From assembly GCF_001723175.1 (NCBI RefSeq), contig NC_064650.1:5766001-5830000 (forward strand): a stretch of 64,000 nt of DNA, given 5' to 3'. A program made the translations under genes and the position numbers. Each line of letters begins with the position of its first letter. The first letter of the stretch is position 1. Below the pieces are notes generated by a model, which searched no databases, had not been told where the DNA came from, and saw nothing but the letters and a program-made list of their open reading frames with translations. Source of the DNA: Penicillium oxalicum. Taxonomy: Eukaryota; Ascomycota; Eurotiomycetes; Eurotiales; Aspergillaceae. Below, piece by piece: positions 60,852 through 64,000 of this stretch.

Positions 60852-61841
60852 CTACAAGCTCTTCTCGATTGCACCCACCTCGGCCATAGTCTTGTGAACA
60901 GTCTCCTTGGCTGCCGGTCCCACGGGCTCGTACGGATGGCGCGGGTGAAGCAGTTCTTCTGCACCCGCAATCTCCGCCAGGGGAGCTGTCCAGTAGGCCA
61001 CGGCATATTTGGTCGAGGCAATCCCACTCTTGATCGCACTCTCAGCCAGAGCCGCTTGCCCCTGAAGCTTCCAGGCCTTGTCGCGATCCCCTTGTTGGTA
61101 AAGCGTGTAGATGCGCGAGGCCGTCTTGGGAAAGACATTGGCAAAGGCTGCGATGCAACCCGCACTACCTGCCGCGAGTCCTCCAATGAGAAAGTCCGAC
61201 TGACCTCCAAAGGTAGCAAACTCCGCCGGCGTGAACGTCGTCGCCAGTCGAGTGATCTTCCCCACCGAGCCACATGTGAGCTTCACACCGACCACGTTCG
61301 ATCGTCCATTGGGGTTGGAAGCGGCCGACTCGCGCACGATGGCCGTGATGGTCTCGGAGTCCATGTCAACCCCGTTGCACACACCGGGAAAATTGTACAG
61401 CACAACGGGGAGCGGAGACTGGGCTGCGACTTGGGCGAAGAATCGCTTGACGACCGTCATGTTGGTCGCTTTACCAAAGTAGGCGGGAGGGAGTACGAGG
61501 ACGTAGTTGGCACCGGCGGCGGCGGCATCCCGAGCCAGTTCCAGAGTCTGCTTGGTCGAGTGAGCGCCCACGCCGGCCATTAGTGGGAAGTGAGGTCCCA
61601 CGGCCGCGCGCGCGGTGGCGATCAACTGGGCGCGTTCCTTCCGCGTCAACAAAAAGGCCTCTGAGTTGGTGCCCAAAATGACCAGCCCTGCCAGGCCTGT
61701 CTGTGACAGGTAGGCAAAGTACCGTGACTGCGCGGAGAGGTTCAGGGCGTCTGACTCGCGGTCGAAGAAGGTGACGGCAGGACACCAGACCCCCGCGGGG
61801 GGAACGTGCGGCTGAGGGGAGATTGTAGATGAGGAGCTCAT
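60852..61841 (-). CDS. Dihydrodipicolinate synthase-family aldolase (DapA/HOGA/GaaC type)
   Basis: Class I (Schiff-base) pyruvate-dependent aldolase or lyase with a TIM-barrel fold. Intronless, 329 residues. The start at 61841 is the first ATG of the open frame. Typical segments are VWCPAVTFFDRESDALNL, GLVILGTNSEAFLLTRKER (substrate carboxylate-binding GTNSE), PLMAGVGAHSTKQTLELA, VLVLPPAYFGK, and the catalytic tyrosine in LPVVLYNFPGVCNGVD. The Schiff-base lysine is in VVGVKLTCGSVGKITR, and the pyruvate-side loop is GGQSDFLIGGLAAGSAGCIA. KLTC-G rather than bacterial KEASG points to the fungal/animal branch that includes 4-hydroxy-2-oxoglutarate aldolase and the galacturonate-pathway aldolase GaaC. 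Fungi make lysine by the aminoadipate route, so lysine biosynthesis is unlikely. Exact substrate is not decided by sequence. Confidence 0.9.
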   Translation of the reverse strand: MSSSSTISPQPHVPPAGVWCPAVTFFDRESDALNLSAQSRYFAYLSQTGLAGLVILGTNSEAFLLTRKERAQLIATARAAVGPHFPLMAGVGAHSTKQTLELARDAAAAGANYVLVLPPAYFGKATNMTVVKRFFAQVAAQSPLPVVLYNFPGVCNGVDMDSETITAIVRESAASNPNGRSNVVGVKLTCGSVGKITRLATTFTPAEFATFGGQSDFLIGGLAAGSAGCIAAFANVFPKTASRIYTLYQQGDRDKAWKLQGQAALAESAIKSGIASTKYAVAYWTAPLAEIAGAEELLHPRHPYEPVGPAAKETVHKTMAEVGAIEKSL

Positions 61842-64000
61842 GTTGATGATGGATCACGGAACAGCGTCGAGGTGAGAGGTTGATGCGAACTATCAAGAAG
61901 AGCAAGCAGAGACACCAAAGAAGATGGGAGTGTTGCACAATACAGAGACAGCCTGATAGACATCTCAAAACACTGACCGAGTGATCCTCATGGTGTTACC
62001 CCTCAATCCCCGCAGCTCTCAAGCACCCGCAGAAAACTATTCGCCAGATCAATTCACACCACACCAGGATCCGAAAAAGATCAGCATCCTGAAGGAGCCC
62101 TTGACTGTTCCGTGGGTAAACCCCAATCAATAGGCATCTTCGTGACTGGCCCGCATCACGGCTGGCGTGGCCGACTGTTGATTATACTGCTTAATATCGG
62201 AAGAGCCAGCCGAGAAATACATCAATGGAGGATGGACAACGTTCGGCCCTGCCGAGCACCGACGGGACAGATGCGGGGAAGCTCGGCCTATCTCCGACTG
62301 GGCGGTTGATAAACGAGCATCGCTTTGCGATTGCACCTATCAAACCCGGCTAGGGATAGTATATTTATGTTTGACTGCTGCCTGTCATTCCTCCCAACAG
62401 ATAGAATTTTGTAGACCCACCATAGCATACACAACTAGAAAAGAGGTTGATGATAAAGTGTACCCGACACGCTGTGATAGGTTCAAACCACGTCTGACGT
62501 AGAGATTTCTAAACACAAGGAAAGATACACTGGTTCGCGAAACGTGTGAACCTCGAGTAACAGATTGACCGATCCGCAAGATCAAATGTGACCTTGGTGT
62601 TGGCAAATGGAAGTATGGAAATGAACTCGCTATTGATGACATCCAGTCTGACATAAGAGCTCATGAAACAGCAACTGTGCCAATACCAACACGCCTGTGA
62701 TATGGAGAACAGCCGTAAGCACTTCCTCATAGAGAGCATGTCTTTGCGCCCTCAAGCCTAATTTTTGGTTACTTCTCGTCGGCAGAACCTAATATATGTT
62801 CAACAGTCCATGACCGCAGAAAGAGAAACAACTGTAGGTGTGCGCGTCTACACGTTCCAAGCTTGGGATAGCACCGTGACCCCCAGTACCGCCGGGCTGG
62901 GCCGATATATATTTATGAGAATTACGTGACTGCCCGGGTCTTCCACCTCAACCATACGTGGTTTGAGCACCCAGAACAGAGGGACCCCTCTGATATAAGA
63001 TGACTAGAATGACTGAGTGACAAAAAAAACCATCTCATTTACGAGGCCACCGTCAATGAAAACCAAGGCTGGCGCATTATCGCCTAGGCTCTTTCCACGA
63101 AAAGATTTCTCACCAGGCAAAAGCTGGAGAAAAACACACTATTCTATCGCAACATGAATGAAGCCACTCGGCGAAAGTTACAAATGAGTGAGCCTACCTC
63201 ACGGATCGAGCCGCTTATCGTAATGCAATATGAATACACCAAAGGAGCACCCGTAAGACGCTCAGTAGAAAGGTGGGTTCAGCTCTATCCCACTCGAGGG
63301 ATTGCATATCAGTCATTGTTCAAGAGTGATATCGCCACACGCATACTGCCTGCATTAATTGGAGAGTTTGAACAGAGCCGTCGGGTCAGGTAGTCAGGGC
63401 CACACGAGCGAGGATAATTTTCAAGAGCTAAGATAGCCCCTCTTCGAAATTGCACTCGGCATGGGCATCCAACTGAGCACTTTTGCGACGTCTGCCACCA
63501 TAAAGGCTCTCGTCGCGCCGGGGAAGTAGAAAAAAAAAACGACCCTGACCACAGATTGGAGCCTTTCTTCTTATTTTTGGGTTTCAAATTTGGTAGGTAA
63601 ACCCTTGTTTTCACCAGCATCCGACTTTGTCACAGCTCGTCAAATTGCGCCTCCCGGCCGCCTGCCACGACAAGGATCGATAGCGGGATTTCAAAACAGC
63701 CGGCGGTCTTGGAAATTACTAGTTCTCGCCCGCATTGTATCGCCGCGAGCGGACATGACATTGTATCTCACATGGATTCCCAACGAGATTGCGGGCTCGG
63801 CGGCCCTAGCAAATATCAGAACCCTGTCCAGGGAGGCGTGGGCCGGGGCGTGGCCCATCGGCATACCGTCATTGTACACTTCCTAAACAACGGGATGCGG
63901 TGTTCTGCACGCTCTGATTCGGGCCTGTCTCCATCCAGCTCAACGCGAGAGTTTCTCACACAATCGCCATCGCTGTGTTAAGGATGGTAGCGCGCATGAC
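61842..64000. other. Right-end region upstream of the aldolase, no gene recognised
   Basis: About 2.2 kb from the aldolase start to the window edge. It has TATATATTTATG-like AT-rich sequence near 62906-62917 and short open frames of up to about 100 codons without any family motif (for example 63154-63393 on plus). I see no gene, RNA gene or repeat here; a gene beginning outside the window is possible. Confidence 0.4.

Overview
The window is nuclear DNA of a filamentous ascomycete. Genes carry many short GT-AG introns (mostly 50-130 bases), and the protein families match Aspergillus/Penicillium-type fungi: a class I chitin synthase, a conventional kinesin of KinA type, a Zn2Cys6 regulator, a SigF-like protein and a DHA1 drug transporter. 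I infer Eurotiales; the genus cannot be fixed from sequence reading alone.

Layout, left to right. A fatty acyl-CoA reductase-like gene is cut by the left edge (1-718, -). MSC2-type zinc transporter (-) and ALG1 mannosyltransferase (+) share a divergent promoter. Then come a TFIIIC 90-kDa-like subunit (-), a mitochondrial-type acetyl-CoA acetyltransferase ERG10 (-), RAD6/UBC2 (+), kinesin-1 (+), NCS-1/frequenin (-), a TM9/EMP70 nonaspanin (-), LCP5/neuroguidin (+), a SigF-like membrane protein (+), a flavin monooxygenase (-), a Thp1/Csn12-type PCI protein (+), a 5'-nucleotidase-type metallophosphatase (-), a histidine phosphatase (-), 5-oxoprolinase (-), a Zn2Cys6 transcription factor (-), a cyclase-family hydrolase (-), class I chitin synthase (+), a DHA1 MFS transporter (-) and a DapA/HOGA-type aldolase (-). 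The last 2.2 kb has no gene I can recognise.

The left two thirds (about 1.8-38 kb) is mostly housekeeping: zinc supply to the secretory pathway, N-glycosylation, Pol III transcription, sterol precursor supply, ubiquitination, microtubule transport, calcium sensing, membrane trafficking, ribosome assembly and mRNA export. The right third (38-64 kb) is looser, with gaps of 2-3.4 kb and more metabolic and accessory functions. Three tandem minus-strand genes (5-oxoprolinase, Zn2Cys6 regulator, cyclase family) form the only arrangement resembling a small regulated locus. I found no secondary-metabolite core enzyme, transposon, CRISPR array, rRNA or tRNA gene.

Most notable signals: two perfect GATA-core inverted repeats about 30 bp apart between MSC2 and ALG1; paired CACGTG boxes between the TM9 and LCP5 genes; single-base frame breaks at G/C runs in three minus-strand genes; and 16-23 base G or C runs inside two introns and one 3' flank. 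I did not find a clear previously undescribed system. Exon boundaries were worked out by hand from reading frames and splice consensus. Where phases closed, the implied protein lengths fit the family (RAD6 151, NCS-1 190, kinesin 928, chitin synthase 910, 5-oxoprolinase 1284 residues).
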